From Tildeniella torsiva UHER 1998/13D (GTDB taxonomy: Bacteria; Cyanobacteriota; Cyanobacteriia; Phormidesmidales; Phormidesmidaceae), in NCBI GenBank assembly GCA_019358835.1, contig JAHHIH010000029.1, forward strand, positions 1-64,000: DNA of 64,000 nucleotides. The letters are read 5' to 3'. The position numbers and the translations under genes were made by a program. Of this stretch, positions 53,279-62,659 are shown piece after piece; position 1 is the first letter of the stretch; every line of letters begins with the position of its first letter. The notes beneath the pieces were generated by a model. That model was not told where the DNA came from. It worked only from the letters and a program-made list of their open reading frames with translations, and searched no databases.

Positions 53279-55015
53279 TCACAGCTTTTCGCGAATGCTG
53301 TCGGCCTGGGACAGCAGCGACTCGGCAAAGGAGAGCGATTGCTGGTGCGACTCGCCCCCGGCTAATTGGGCCAGCTCTTCGCGGCGATCGCTCAGCGACA
53401 GCGGCAGCACTCGCACTACGGTACGTTCGGCTTCGCCCTCCCCTGCCTTCGCCCCCTTCGCCAGAGCCGCTTCCACCACATGCTTACCCACGCGAAAGTG
53501 GGCATCGGCCAGGGCCGCCACCATGGGCTGGTGGGTGACGCAGAGCACCTGGTGCTGGCGACCGAGCTGGTAGAGCTTTTCGGCGATCGCCTGGGCGACC
53601 CGCCCCGACACCCCCACATCGATCTCGTCGAACACCAGCGTGCCCACCGGGTCAACCTGAGAAAAACAGGCCTTCAGCGCCAGCAAAAATCGGCTCATTT
53701 CACCGCCCGAGGCGGTCTCGGCCAGGGGTTGCAGCGGCTCGCCGGGGTTGGGGCTAAACAAAAACCGAATGCCGTCGGCTCCGGTGGCGGTGGGGGCGAT
53801 GGGCTTGAGTTCGACCTCGAACTGCACCCGATCCATGGCCAGGGGCTTGAGTTCGCTGACCAGGCGGGTCTCTAGCTTTTGGGCGACGCCCTGGCGTAGC
53901 TGGGTGAGTTTGGCGCAGGCATCCCCCAAGATCTCCTGGGTCTTCTCGACCTCGGCCTCTAAGGCTTCTATGGACTGGCCTTCGCCGGAGAGTTCGGCTA
54001 GGGCTTGGTTGACCTCGTCGCGGTAGGCCACCAGCTCGGGCAGGGTGCGGCTAAAGCGGCGGCACAGGGCCTTGAGCTGGCGCATCCGTTCTTCTACTTC
54101 TTCGAGCCGTTGGGGGTCGGCCTCGACGCTGGCTCCGTAGGCGTTGATGGCGCGCCCGGCTTCTTCGATCTGGGTGAGGGCTTCGCTGACCATGCCCAAA
54201 ATCGATGTGATGGCTGGGTCGTAGCGCTCCATGTCGATCAAAATGGCCTCGGCTTTGCCCAGCAGGTCGGCGCAGGCGCTCTCCCCGGCATCGCTTTCGT
54301 AGAGAATTTGGTAGGCCGCGTAGCTGTTTTGCTGTAGGTCAACGCTGTGGTTGAGGCGATCGTGCTCCTGGGCGAGGTTTTCGAGTTCTTGGGGGTCGTC
54401 GAGCTGGGCCTGCTCTAGATCTTGGCGGTGCATGCGCAGCAGGTCGAGCTGGTCGCGGCGCTGCTGGTCGGCTTTGCGGCGGGTTTCCAAGCGTTTTTTG
54501 GCCTGGGCGGCGGCCTCGTAGGCGGTGGCTACCCGCTGGCGCTGGGTGACGAGGGGGGCACCGCCAAAGCCGTCGAGCCATTCCCGCTGGCGATCGCCTG
54601 AGCCGAGCAGCACCGTCTGCCCCTGGGCGGTAATTTCGACCAGCTTTTGCCGCAGCCCCTCTAGCTGGGGCCGGGTGACGGCGCTGCCGTTGAGAAAGGA
54701 GCGGCTGCGCAGGGTTTTGCCCAGGGTCAGCTCTCGCCGCAGCACGAGGGCACCGTCAGCGGCGGGGAACTCCTGCTCGGCTAGCCAGGTGTGGATGTCT
54801 TGGGGTACGTCAAAGGAGGCTTCTACCAACGCTTTTTGGCTGCCCGATCGCACCAGTCGCTGGTTGGCTTTGCCCCCCAGGGCTGCATCGATGGCGTCGA
54901 GAATGATCGATTTGCCCGCCCCGGTTTCGCCGGTCAGCACGTTTAGGCCCGCCTCTAGCCGCAGATCGAGGTGATCGATCAGGGCAAAGTTCTCGATGTG
55001 CAGGGCCGTTAGCAT
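53279..55015 (-). CDS. recN: DNA repair protein RecN
   Basis: 578 residues; SMC-like ATPase for double-strand-break repair. MLTALHIENFALIDHLDLRL is the RecN start. Walker A GETGAGKSIILDAIDAALGG follows at about 30. A coiled-coil middle (QQRRDQLDLLRMHRQDLEQA, QLDDPQELENLAQEHDRLNH) leads to the signature ETASGGEMSRFLLALKACFS and Walker B GTLVFDEIDVGVSGRVAQAI, then VLCVTHQPMVAALADAHFRV. Slightly longer than E. coli RecN (553), mainly from a Gly/Ala/Lys-rich insert near the C-terminus. It stands alone. Confidence 0.96.
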   Translation of the reverse strand: MLTALHIENFALIDHLDLRLEAGLNVLTGETGAGKSIILDAIDAALGGKANQRLVRSGSQKALVEASFDVPQDIHTWLAEQEFPAADGALVLRRELTLGKTLRSRSFLNGSAVTRPQLEGLRQKLVEITAQGQTVLLGSGDRQREWLDGFGGAPLVTQRQRVATAYEAAAQAKKRLETRRKADQQRRDQLDLLRMHRQDLEQAQLDDPQELENLAQEHDRLNHSVDLQQNSYAAYQILYESDAGESACADLLGKAEAILIDMERYDPAITSILGMVSEALTQIEEAGRAINAYGASVEADPQRLEEVEERMRQLKALCRRFSRTLPELVAYRDEVNQALAELSGEGQSIEALEAEVEKTQEILGDACAKLTQLRQGVAQKLETRLVSELKPLAMDRVQFEVELKPIAPTATGADGIRFLFSPNPGEPLQPLAETASGGEMSRFLLALKACFSQVDPVGTLVFDEIDVGVSGRVAQAIAEKLYQLGRQHQVLCVTHQPMVAALADAHFRVGKHVVEAALAKGAKAGEGEAERTVVRVLPLSLSDRREELAQLAGGESHQQSLSFAESLLSQADSIREKL

Positions 55016-55191
55016 GGGGGCAGCATGTTAGTACCCACGTATTTTAATGGGAAGTCTTGTGGATACGCCGCTGAAAACGAGCAAGAATCTTGAAGACGGT
55101 AGGGTATCTCTACCTTTGAGGCTATTTCCCAAGCGCTTATCTAGCACCAGTCTGGTTTGCTACTGAGCTGAGCAACTACACAAGACCAATG

Positions 55192-57165
55192 TTACTTTGC
55201 CGCAATTTGTCGAAGTCGCTCACGAGCGCTGTCAGCCTGATAACTGTCACCAAATTCTTCGTAGCGTTCTAGCGCCCTCTGTAGATTCTCAGTAGCAGTA
55301 GCTAAATCTCCCGTTTCTTCTGCCAGGGTACCTAAGCAGTAATATGTGCTGGCCTGGGAATAGCGATCGCCAAATTCGATATAGAGGTCTAAGGCCTGTT
55401 GGTAGGACTGCTTTGCCTGCTCATACTGCCGCTGCTCCTGCGCTACAGCGCCCATATTGTGCAACGTATCTGCTTGCTCATAACGATCACCAAACTCGAT
55501 GTAGATGGCTAAGGCCTGTTGATAGTACTGCTGCGCCCGCTCGTACTGCCGCTGCGCCTGCGCCACGATGCCCATCTGGTGGTATGTGCTGGCCTGGGAA
55601 TAGCGATCACCAAACTCGATGTAGATGGCTAAGGCCTGTTGATAGTACTGCTTCGCCTGCTCATACTGCCGCTGCTCCTGCACTACAGCGCCCATATTGT
55701 GCAACGTGCTGGCTTGGGAATAGCGATCACCAAACTCGATGTAGATGCCTAAGGCCTGTTGGTAGTACTGCTTCGCCTGCCCATACTGCCGCTGCGCCTG
55801 CGCCACGCTGCCCATCTGGTGGTATGTGCCAGCCTGCGAATAGCGATCGCCAAACTCGATTTTGAGGTCTAAGGCCTGTTGGTAGTACTGCTTCGCCTGC
55901 TCATACTGCCGCTGCGCCTGCGCCACGCTGCCCATGTTGTGGTAGGTGCTAGCCTGCACATAGCGATCACCAAACTCGATGGTGAGGTCTAAGGCCTTTT
56001 GGTAGTACTGCTTCGCCTGTTCATAGCGTCGCTGCTCCTGCGCTACGCCGCCTATCTGGTGGTACGTACTTGCCTGCGAATAGCGATCGTTGTGAGCCTC
56101 GTTCAGTGCAAGGCTTTGCTCATAGAAGGCATTTGCTCGGTCAAACTGACGCTGTTTCAGGGCAACGTCGCCCAAATCTTGCAAGAGTGCGGGGACTGAT
56201 TCAGATTGATTGTGGGTTTTGGTAATCTCCAGGGCAGTTGTGTATTCGGTAATGGCTGCGTCGAACTGGCGCAGGTCTTCGTAGGCATTGCCCAGCTTAC
56301 GGTGAAAATCTCGTCTTAGAGTAGGGTTCGAGTAGTGTTCCAACAGCTTTAGCCCGGCTTGCAAATAGTCGATGGCTTTGTCGGGCTGTTTTTGAGTGTA
56401 GTAGGCAGAGCCAATTTTGTAATACAGTTCGCAGCACAAGGGTAAATCTTGGGTGGCAATGGGTTTACCCGATGGAGCGAGTTCCATCAAAAGCCGCTTG
56501 AGTTGCTCGATCTGCTCTTGATTGTCGTGAGAAATGATAGTTGGCAGGGGGCGATCGGCCACATCGGCCTTGAGCTGTTCCACCGTTTGCAGCGGCGTTT
56601 TGAACCGAAACAAGCCCGATTGCCAAGCCCAAAAATCGGGGGCATATTGGCTGATGCGGGTGAGGGCATAGTCGGGCAGCACAAACAGTAACGGGTGGGG
56701 CACCCTTTCCCGATAGGCATCGCGCACAAAGTTGAGGTCTTGCAGCACGGGTGGATAGGCCCCTACGCCATCGGTGCCGATCGCCGCCTCTAACCCCTGA
56801 ATGAAGAGCACCAATTTTTTGTTGCCGTTGAGCGCAGACGCATTGAGGCTGGCCAGCCGCTGCCGCAGAGCATCCAGCAGATAGCGCAGGTCGTGCTGGC
56901 GAGAAAAGTTGATCACCTCAAGGTGAGTGTCGGTGTTGGCCAGGTGCTGGCGCAGAGCCTCGGCCAGCAAAGGTTTGTCGCGCTCTTGGTTGACTTCCAC
57001 AAAGCCGATAGTCAATCCCTCGGCAAAGTCAATGAAGGTTGCCAACTCGGCAAATTCTTGTTGATTGGCCTCGACCAGTGCGGCGCTGGTGTAAGGAACC
57101 TGGGCCGCCGCTTGAGTTGGGGAAGCATTCAGTTCACTATTTGCTACTGGAGAGGCATCAGGCAT
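55192..57165 (-). CDS. TPR protein with N-terminal domain, partner of the adjacent P-loop ATPase
   Basis: 657 residues. Residues about 30-220 form a globular domain (FIDFAEGLTIGFVEVNQERD, KLVLFIQGLEAAIGTDGVGA, HPLLFVLPDYALTRISQYAP) that resembles a P-loop-like fold without Walker A. From about 250, twelve or so TPR units follow. Six 40-residue units in the second half are almost identical (YSQASTYHQMGSVAQAQRQY, then EQAKQYYQQAL, then EFGDR). TPRs bind partner proteins. The gene overlaps the ATPase gene by 8 bases and both are read together. The pair looks like a signalling or conflict module, but its function is unknown. Confidence 0.85.
   Translation of the reverse strand: MPDASPVANSELNASPTQAAAQVPYTSAALVEANQQEFAELATFIDFAEGLTIGFVEVNQERDKPLLAEALRQHLANTDTHLEVINFSRQHDLRYLLDALRQRLASLNASALNGNKKLVLFIQGLEAAIGTDGVGAYPPVLQDLNFVRDAYRERVPHPLLFVLPDYALTRISQYAPDFWAWQSGLFRFKTPLQTVEQLKADVADRPLPTIISHDNQEQIEQLKRLLMELAPSGKPIATQDLPLCCELYYKIGSAYYTQKQPDKAIDYLQAGLKLLEHYSNPTLRRDFHRKLGNAYEDLRQFDAAITEYTTALEITKTHNQSESVPALLQDLGDVALKQRQFDRANAFYEQSLALNEAHNDRYSQASTYHQIGGVAQEQRRYEQAKQYYQKALDLTIEFGDRYVQASTYHNMGSVAQAQRQYEQAKQYYQQALDLKIEFGDRYSQAGTYHQMGSVAQAQRQYGQAKQYYQQALGIYIEFGDRYSQASTLHNMGAVVQEQRQYEQAKQYYQQALAIYIEFGDRYSQASTYHQMGIVAQAQRQYERAQQYYQQALAIYIEFGDRYEQADTLHNMGAVAQEQRQYEQAKQSYQQALDLYIEFGDRYSQASTYYCLGTLAEETGDLATATENLQRALERYEEFGDSYQADSARERLRQIAAK
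55365..56090 (-). repeat. Six tandem 120-bp TPR-coding repeats
   Basis: Markers such as aactcgatgtagatggctaagg recur every 120 bases (at about 55374, 55494, 55614, 55734, 55854, 55974). Units alternate between two sub-types (YHQMG and LHNMG), suggesting duplication in pairs. Near-identity at DNA level implies recent expansion or gene conversion. Confidence 0.85.
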
Positions 57166-58495
57166 CGTGAGACATTACCTCCTCAAGCGCGGTTTGAAAT
57201 AACTGGCTTTGGCGCACCGCTGGGTTGGGGTAGTTCCAGCGATCAAGGCCGTTGTACTCTAGCACTGAGGTATTAAACAGCATGAGCTGCCCAGCTTCAT
57301 CCTTAGTGATGTTTTTGGTCAAGCAGACCCGTGCCAGCAACGGGTAGTGGTCGTCAGGGACAAACCGCTCAAAGTTAAACTGTTGCTGTTTAACGGCGTA
57401 CTCTACATCCTCCGGTTGAATTTTGCTGTGCTTGCGGGTGCTAGCCGTTTGGCAGGCGCTACGCACCATCTGCATGAGCTGCCGCACGTGACCACCGCTG
57501 GCTTTTGTCAGATCCAACACCTGTTCGTAGGATTCAAACAACAGGTCAATATCTACCCGTCTCTGAATAATTCCGGCCAATCGAGTTAGGCCCTCGGTGG
57601 TGTAGTCCAAGTCGCAGCGCTGGCGTTCCAATTGGTAAATGTTCACCATCGAAACAATATGGGGGTCTGTGCCAAAGGTATTGGCGATATTTTTGGGTGA
57701 GCACAGCACCGAAATTGGCACGGTGTAAATCATCGTGCAGTTCAACTCTCGGAGCTGAGCCGCATAGTCAAAAAACAGATGATCGCCGACTCGGGGCGGT
57801 ACGCGATCGAGGTTGTCGAAAATTATCAAAAATCCCTTGGGGCGGAGCGGCTTAATTTTTTTGTAGGCATCCAGCAGTAGCAAGTTGACATCCGCCTTCA
57901 GGCGCGAAATATCGCGCTGGAGGGTCTGGCGAATCACCGTTTTTTGCTTATCGGCTCCCTTTATCTGAGCCAGCAGCTTCACCATCAGTTTGGCCAGAAA
58001 CGGAGCCTCAGCTCCCAAACTGGCTTCGGCATCCACACTCACCGAAGTTTCAACCGTGCGCTCATCTTCGCGGGTAATCTCCTTAAACCAATCTTCGACA
58101 CTTTTTTGCAACTTGGCATCAAACCGCAGCCCCAGTCTCCGTAGGGCAAACTCGATCTGCTTGATAACAATCAGATAAAAGTCAGTATATTCGGCGTCGT
58201 TGGTGTCAGTTTCTTCGTTAGCCTCCAGGTAAATGACCCAGAAGTCTTGCTCCCACTGGCGGCGAATGCGCTGGAGTTCAGTGCTTTTACCACAGCCCCG
58301 ATGCCCGGTGAAGAGAATGGTGCAAAACTCTCCCGGTTCTTGAAAATCGAGCACCGTGTTGACACCTTCAATCGCCTCAGTTTTGCGCACCGGAGCCAGG
58401 TCAACGTAGTAACGCTCAAGCCCCTGTCCAGAAAGCGGGTTGACATCACACAGCCGAAAGGCTTCTTTGAGTGTTTTGGCCCGAAAATCTTCCAT
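57158..58495 (-). CDS. P-loop ATPase (AAA/STAND-like), first gene of the ATPase-TPR module
   Basis: 445 residues from ATG 58495 (MEDFRAKTLKEAFRLCDVNP). Walker A is LFTGHRGCGKSTELQRIRRQ near 85; Walker B is PKGFLIIFDNLDRVPPRVGD. Arg/sensor-type segments and a winged-helix-like C-terminal part (IQRRVDIDLLFESYEQVLDL, SGGHVRQLMQMVRSACQTAS) complete an AAA_16/KAP-like fold. An alternative start (TTG/GTG type) lies at 58510. It is followed by an 8-base overlap with the TPR gene. Such pairs act in regulated assemblies; the trigger here is unknown. Confidence 0.85.
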   Translation of the reverse strand: MEDFRAKTLKEAFRLCDVNPLSGQGLERYYVDLAPVRKTEAIEGVNTVLDFQEPGEFCTILFTGHRGCGKSTELQRIRRQWEQDFWVIYLEANEETDTNDAEYTDFYLIVIKQIEFALRRLGLRFDAKLQKSVEDWFKEITREDERTVETSVSVDAEASLGAEAPFLAKLMVKLLAQIKGADKQKTVIRQTLQRDISRLKADVNLLLLDAYKKIKPLRPKGFLIIFDNLDRVPPRVGDHLFFDYAAQLRELNCTMIYTVPISVLCSPKNIANTFGTDPHIVSMVNIYQLERQRCDLDYTTEGLTRLAGIIQRRVDIDLLFESYEQVLDLTKASGGHVRQLMQMVRSACQTASTRKHSKIQPEDVEYAVKQQQFNFERFVPDDHYPLLARVCLTKNITKDEAGQLMLFNTSVLEYNGLDRWNYPNPAVRQSQLFQTALEEVMSHDA

Positions 58496-58588
58496 GACAA
58501 GCAAGCCCAAAACCGATTATTGTTCCATGCCTAAGTTTACACATCGCAGTGAGTAATCCCCTCCAATCACAAGGTGCATAGTCCAAAA

Positions 58589-58765
58589 GTAGGGTGGGCA
58601 CTGCCCACCACCCCACTCGTCCACCCACCACCCACCCAACCCCTTAAACATCCAGTGACAGTAGAAGGCAGACGTTGAGTGATGCTCACCCAAGGGGTTT
58701 GACTTGCGATTCCTTCGGATAGCTTCGCTAACCCATAGGTAAAAGGTGGGCAGTGCCCACCCTAC
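58589..58765. repeat. MITE-like unit with 21-bp perfect terminal inverted repeats
   Basis: GTAGGGTGGGCACTGCCCAC... (58589-58609) is exactly inverted at 58745-58765. Each end is itself nearly palindromic (GGTGGGC...GCCCACC). The interior has no gene. Very similar 'gtgggcactgcccaccctac' repeats are widespread in cyanobacterial intergenic DNA. No clear target duplication. Confidence 0.75.
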
Positions 58766-58807
58766 AGCTTGATACCCAGGCAGAGCATGGGCACCAGGCA
58801 CGCGAAG

Positions 58808-58933
58808 CAATCGCGCCCTAGTAACAAGCAATCGCATCCCAGTGATTAACAATCGCGCCTTGGTAACAAGCAATCGCGCCCCGGCATCAAACAATCGCAC
58901 TCCGGTAACAGGCAATCGCACCTTGGTAACAGG
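58808..58933. repeat. Six tandem 21-bp repeats
   Basis: Units start CAATCGC at 58808, 58829, 58850, 58871, 58892 and 58913 and mostly end GGTAACAAG or GGTAACAGG. The exact 21-bp period equals two helical turns and seven codons. There are no spacers, so this is not CRISPR. The minus strand would read as heptads (ARLLVTK...), but no gene is evident. With the repeat at 58589-58765 this accounts for most of 58511-59141. Confidence 0.85.
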
Positions 58934-59141
58934 TAAGTACCGGGGTGGTTATGCTTCACCATCATCGCCACTTCATTCAGCAGCGCCTGTCCATATCGTT
59001 TCCATAAAGCTGCGCCGTTTTTTCCGGGTCGGCGATCGCAGCGGGCACATTACCCTGAGCGACAGGCAAGCCTCCCCAGCCCTACCGCCAACCCGATGTT
59101 TTAACCACCCTTTTGTATTGCCATCAAGGAGCACTACACCC

Positions 59142-59501
59142 ATGCCCAGCACCGATACCACCCGCCGTTTGCGGCCCGACTACCTCGACCAGGATGTTGC
59201 TTCCCTGCGCGGTGCGCGCACCATTGCTGACTACACCTCCGCCCGCCCCGAGACCACCCTCGAAGGTCTCCAGAGCAGCTACGCCGAGATGATTGCCGCC
59301 CAAGATGAAGAGACTGCGATCATGGTGCGCGCCAGAGCCGCCGCCGACAAGGCCCGCCAAGCCGAGTGGCAGTTCCACCAAAACGTGCTGGCCATGAAAG
59401 AACTGGTGCGCGGCGTCTACGGCTCCGACAGCAACGAGGCCCAGGCCATCGGCTACAAGAAAAAGTCTGAGCGCAAGCGCCCTCGGCGATCGGCTGCGTA
59501 G
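59142..59501 (+). CDS. Small hypothetical protein
   Basis: 119 residues from ATG 59142, with AAGGAG at 59126-59131. It reads MPSTDTTRRLRPDYLDQDVA, then LEGLQSSYAEMIAAQDEETA, IMVRARAAADKARQAEWQFH and ends in a basic tail KKKSERKRPRRSAA. It is helical and highly charged, with no membrane segment. It may bind nucleic acid through the tail. No family is recognised. The longer frame upstream to 58842 consists of translated repeats and is not credible. Confidence 0.7.
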   Translation: MPSTDTTRRLRPDYLDQDVASLRGARTIADYTSARPETTLEGLQSSYAEMIAAQDEETAIMVRARAAADKARQAEWQFHQNVLAMKELVRGVYGSDSNEAQAIGYKKKSERKRPRRSAA

Positions 59502-59521
59502 GTAATCATTTATTTTGAGCT

Positions 59522-59559
59522 GCATGCCCCTCAAGTCTTTTGGGATTTGGGGGGCATGC
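59522..59559 (+). terminator. Hairpin after the small hypothetical gene
   Basis: GCATGCCCC (59522-59530) pairs with GGGGCATGC (59551-59559), about 20 bases after the stop. There is no T-run, but position fits a terminator. Confidence 0.5.
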
Positions 59560-59745
59560 CATTGTTTGAGCAGGCCAGGCGTGGGTAGGAACCCGACAGC
59601 TCTCTCAACCGACAGAAGCCGATCGGAGGAAGTAGGGAGGTCACTACCGGGGATTCGGAGACTATACCGTTACAATAGTTTACGGGAATGTCTGAGGCTG
59701 CGGCCTTTGATTTCTCGGTTCTCCGTACTCTTCTCTGAGCGTGCT

Positions 59746-61782
59746 ATGGCATTAGACACCACCCAGAATTCGGCCCAGCACTTCGGTGGCTCCATCGACA
59801 TCATCGATGCTGAGGTCATTGACGCCGAGGTCATTGCGGTAGCCGAAGAAGTGAGAACCGAGCCGCTGCCCATCCCTGCCGCACCGCGCACACTGGCCAC
59901 CAAGCCCCAAGATCCCTTCGTAGAGTTTGGCTACAACCCCGAGGCGATCGCCGCCCACTACCGCCGCCGCCCCCTTCAGGTTTGGGCGCGGTTTGTCGGC
60001 ATTTTCCTGCCGCTGATTAGCTTCTTTGCCCAGATCTGGCTCGATGCCCGCGCCGGTCGCAGTGCCCAAAACGAGGCCAAGCGGGCGGCCCAGCTACGCA
60101 CCATGCTCACGGATCTGGGCCCCGCCTACATCAAAATTGGCCAGGCCCTCTCCACCCGGCCCGACCTGGTGCCGCCGATTTTTCTCGAAGAGCTGACCAC
60201 GCTGCAAGACCAGATTCCGCCCTTCCCCAACGCCACCGCCTACCGCTTTATCGAAGAAGAGCTGGGTGCACCCCCCAGCCAGATCTACGCCGAGATTTCT
60301 GAAAACCCGATCGCAGCAGCATCCCTAGGCCAGGTCTACAAAGGCAAACTGCACAGCGGCGAAGACGTGGCCATTAAGGTGCAGCGCCCCGGCCTGGCCC
60401 GCAGCATTGCCCTCGACCTGCACATTTTGCGGGGGCTGGCCCGCTTCGCCACGAACCGTATCAGCCAGATTCGCAGCGACCTGGTCGCCATTATGGATGA
60501 GTTTGGCGAGCGCATCTTCGAGGAGATGGACTACACCCACGAGGGCGAAAACGCCCAGCGGTTTGCCAGGCTCTACGGCCACATTGCCGATATCTATGTG
60601 CCCCACATCTACCCCCAGTACACCGCCCGCCGGGTGCTGACCATGGAGTGGATTGAAGGCACCAAGCTGACCAACATCGACAAGCTCAACAGCCTGGGCA
60701 TCGACGCCACCCACTTAATCGACGTGGGGGTGCAGTGCTCGCTGCGGCAGTTGCTAGAGCACGGCTTCTTTCACGCCGACCCGCACCCCGGCAACCTGCT
60801 GGCCATGGCCGACGGCAAGCTGGCCTACCTCGACTTTGGCATGATGAGCGAGGTCAAGCCCTACCAGCGCTATGGCCTGATTGAGGCGGTGGTGCACATG
60901 GTCAACCGCGATTTTGAGGGGCTTGCCAACGACTACGTCAAGCTGGAATTTCTCACCCCCGACACCGACCTGACGCCGATTATTCCGGCCCTGGCCAACG
61001 TGTTCAGCAACGCCCTGGGGGCCAGCGTCGCCGAGCTGAACTTTAAGAGCATTACCGATGAATTTTCGGCGCTGATGTACGAGTACCCGTTTCGGGTGCC
61101 CGCCTACTACGCGCTGATCATTCGCTCGCTGGTGACCCTAGAGGGCATCGCCATCAACGTTGACCCCGACTTTAAGGTGCTGAGCAAGGCCTACCCCTAC
61201 GTGGCCAAGCGGCTGCTGACCGACCCCTCGCCCGAGCTGCGGGCCTCTCTGCAAGACCTGCTGTTTAAAGACGGCAGCTTTCGCTGGAACCGGCTGGAAA
61301 ACCTGCTGCGCAACGCCCGCAGCAGCGATGAGTACGATATGGATCGGCTGATTGACCAGACCCTGGAGTTTTTGTTCTCAGACCGGGGCTCGTTTTTGCG
61401 CGATCGCATCGTCACTGAACTGGTCAACAGCCTCGACAGCTTTGGCCAAACCACGGTGCAAAACCTGACCACCGCCGTGCAGCGCCGCCTGGGCCTCAAG
61501 CAAAATCTGCCGCCTGCGGCCACCGCTGCCCCTAACGACCTCGACAACCTGCGCCGCATTCTAGATATTTTGAAAGACACCCCTGGGTTCGATGCCGCCC
61601 AGGTGGCCAGCCGCATTCCGACCCTCTTGTTTAAGCCTGAGACCCAGGCAATGGGGCAGCAGGTGGTAGCGGGGCTGGCTCAGCGCGGGCTGGCGCGGCT
61701 GATTCGCAACCTGCTGCTAGAGGGGGAGCCTACGCTGAGCAACGGTAGCCCTCAGCTCACTCCTTCCCGTGCGGGGAGGTAG
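59746..61782 (+). CDS. ABC1/UbiB (AarF) family atypical kinase
   Basis: 678 residues from ATG 59746 (MALDTTQNSAQHFGG). UbiB motifs: the KxGQ region LTDLGPAYIKIGQALSTRPD, the Ala-rich nucleotide loop PIAAASLGQVYKGKL, VAIKVQRPGL with the Lys, EEMDYTHEGENAQRFARLYG, HGFFHADPHPGNLLAM and YLDFGMMSEV (DFG). The C-terminal 150 residues include a helical extension. Members support prenylquinone or lipid homeostasis; in plants and cyanobacteria ABC1K proteins are plastoglobule or membrane-associated. The upstream frame to 59515 is not family-like. No operon partner. Confidence 0.94.
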   Translation: MALDTTQNSAQHFGGSIDIIDAEVIDAEVIAVAEEVRTEPLPIPAAPRTLATKPQDPFVEFGYNPEAIAAHYRRRPLQVWARFVGIFLPLISFFAQIWLDARAGRSAQNEAKRAAQLRTMLTDLGPAYIKIGQALSTRPDLVPPIFLEELTTLQDQIPPFPNATAYRFIEEELGAPPSQIYAEISENPIAAASLGQVYKGKLHSGEDVAIKVQRPGLARSIALDLHILRGLARFATNRISQIRSDLVAIMDEFGERIFEEMDYTHEGENAQRFARLYGHIADIYVPHIYPQYTARRVLTMEWIEGTKLTNIDKLNSLGIDATHLIDVGVQCSLRQLLEHGFFHADPHPGNLLAMADGKLAYLDFGMMSEVKPYQRYGLIEAVVHMVNRDFEGLANDYVKLEFLTPDTDLTPIIPALANVFSNALGASVAELNFKSITDEFSALMYEYPFRVPAYYALIIRSLVTLEGIAINVDPDFKVLSKAYPYVAKRLLTDPSPELRASLQDLLFKDGSFRWNRLENLLRNARSSDEYDMDRLIDQTLEFLFSDRGSFLRDRIVTELVNSLDSFGQTTVQNLTTAVQRRLGLKQNLPPAATAAPNDLDNLRRILDILKDTPGFDAAQVASRIPTLLFKPETQAMGQQVVAGLAQRGLARLIRNLLLEGEPTLSNGSPQLTPSRAGR

Positions 61783-61855
61783 GCAAACCCCGATTAAATC
61801 TTGTCGGTTACAAACATTCTCTGTGGGGAGAATCGCCCTTTAGCCTCGACAGCCC

Positions 61856-62560
61856 TCAGTTCAGCCAGGGTGGCGTCGAGAGCTTGAAGCGCAAAAGGGC
61901 AATGCAGCCGCTAATCCACAGAAAGCCAATGCCGTAGCCTGCCAGCACATCGGTTGGCCAGTGCACCCCCAGGTAAAGCCGACTCAGCCCAATGCCGCCG
62001 ATTAAAAAGACTGCCCCTGCATAAACTATTGTTTTTTGCCTGGGGAAGCGCTGGGCCAGCAGGTAAGCCGAAAAGCCGTAAAGCACCATCGACCCCAGAG
62101 CATGGCCGCTAGGGAAGCTGTAGGTGGTCTCGGTAATAATTTGGGGCCAGAGGGCTGGCCGAGCTTTGCCAAACAGCAGTTTTAGCCCGGTGCTCAGCAC
62201 CGCACCGCCTACGCAGTTGATGGCAAAGGCGATCGCGATCGAACGCTGGCCTCGCAACCAGAGCCCGCTAAACCCGATGCAGGTCAAGGGAACTACCGTG
62301 CTGGGGTCGCCTAAGCGAGTAAACGTCAGCATCACCCGGTCTAGGGTTGGGGTGGCAAATTGGTTAATCCACAGCAGAATCGACTCATCAAAGAAAAAGG
62401 CCTCTTGCTCTAGCACTTCGTCGGCCAGGTTGGCCAGACCAAACAGAATCAGCAGGCAAGTCCCCAGCCAGAGCAGACCAACGGCGGCGACAAACGACAT
62501 CAATCGCGGATGAATGTGCTGCATCCAGCTCTTGGCCAGCCGTTTTAGGATCTGCTGCAT
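61856..62560 (-). CDS. PAP2 superfamily phosphatase
   Basis: 234 residues, about six transmembrane helices. The three phosphatase motifs are present: KLLFGKARPALWPQ (KxxxxxxRP), YSFPSGHALGSMVLYGF (PSGH) and SRLYLGVHWPTDVLAGYGIG (SRx5HxxxD). It probably removes phosphate from lipid phosphates such as phosphatidic acid or undecaprenyl pyrophosphate at the inner membrane. Intact and of normal length. Confidence 0.94.
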   Translation of the reverse strand: MQQILKRLAKSWMQHIHPRLMSFVAAVGLLWLGTCLLILFGLANLADEVLEQEAFFFDESILLWINQFATPTLDRVMLTFTRLGDPSTVVPLTCIGFSGLWLRGQRSIAIAFAINCVGGAVLSTGLKLLFGKARPALWPQIITETTYSFPSGHALGSMVLYGFSAYLLAQRFPRQKTIVYAGAVFLIGGIGLSRLYLGVHWPTDVLAGYGIGFLWISGCIALLRFKLSTPPWLN

Positions 62561-62659
62561 CGTGTCACCTCACCACAGGACTGACACCAGAATGCCATGT
62601 AGATTTCAGTATCCTTAGAGGAAGGGCACACTAAACGGGTACTGTAGGAAAATCGTTCG

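Noticed and set aside
58808..58933. CRISPR array
   Set aside because: Units are contiguous 21-mers with no unique spacers and no cas genes nearby.
58842..59141. N-terminal extension of the small protein at 59142
   Set aside because: It is a translation of 21-bp repeats and non-coding sequence; ATG 59142 with AAGGAG is better.
59515..59745. Longer start for the ABC1 kinase
   Set aside because: The extra 77 residues have no similarity to the family; a hairpin and leader fit better.
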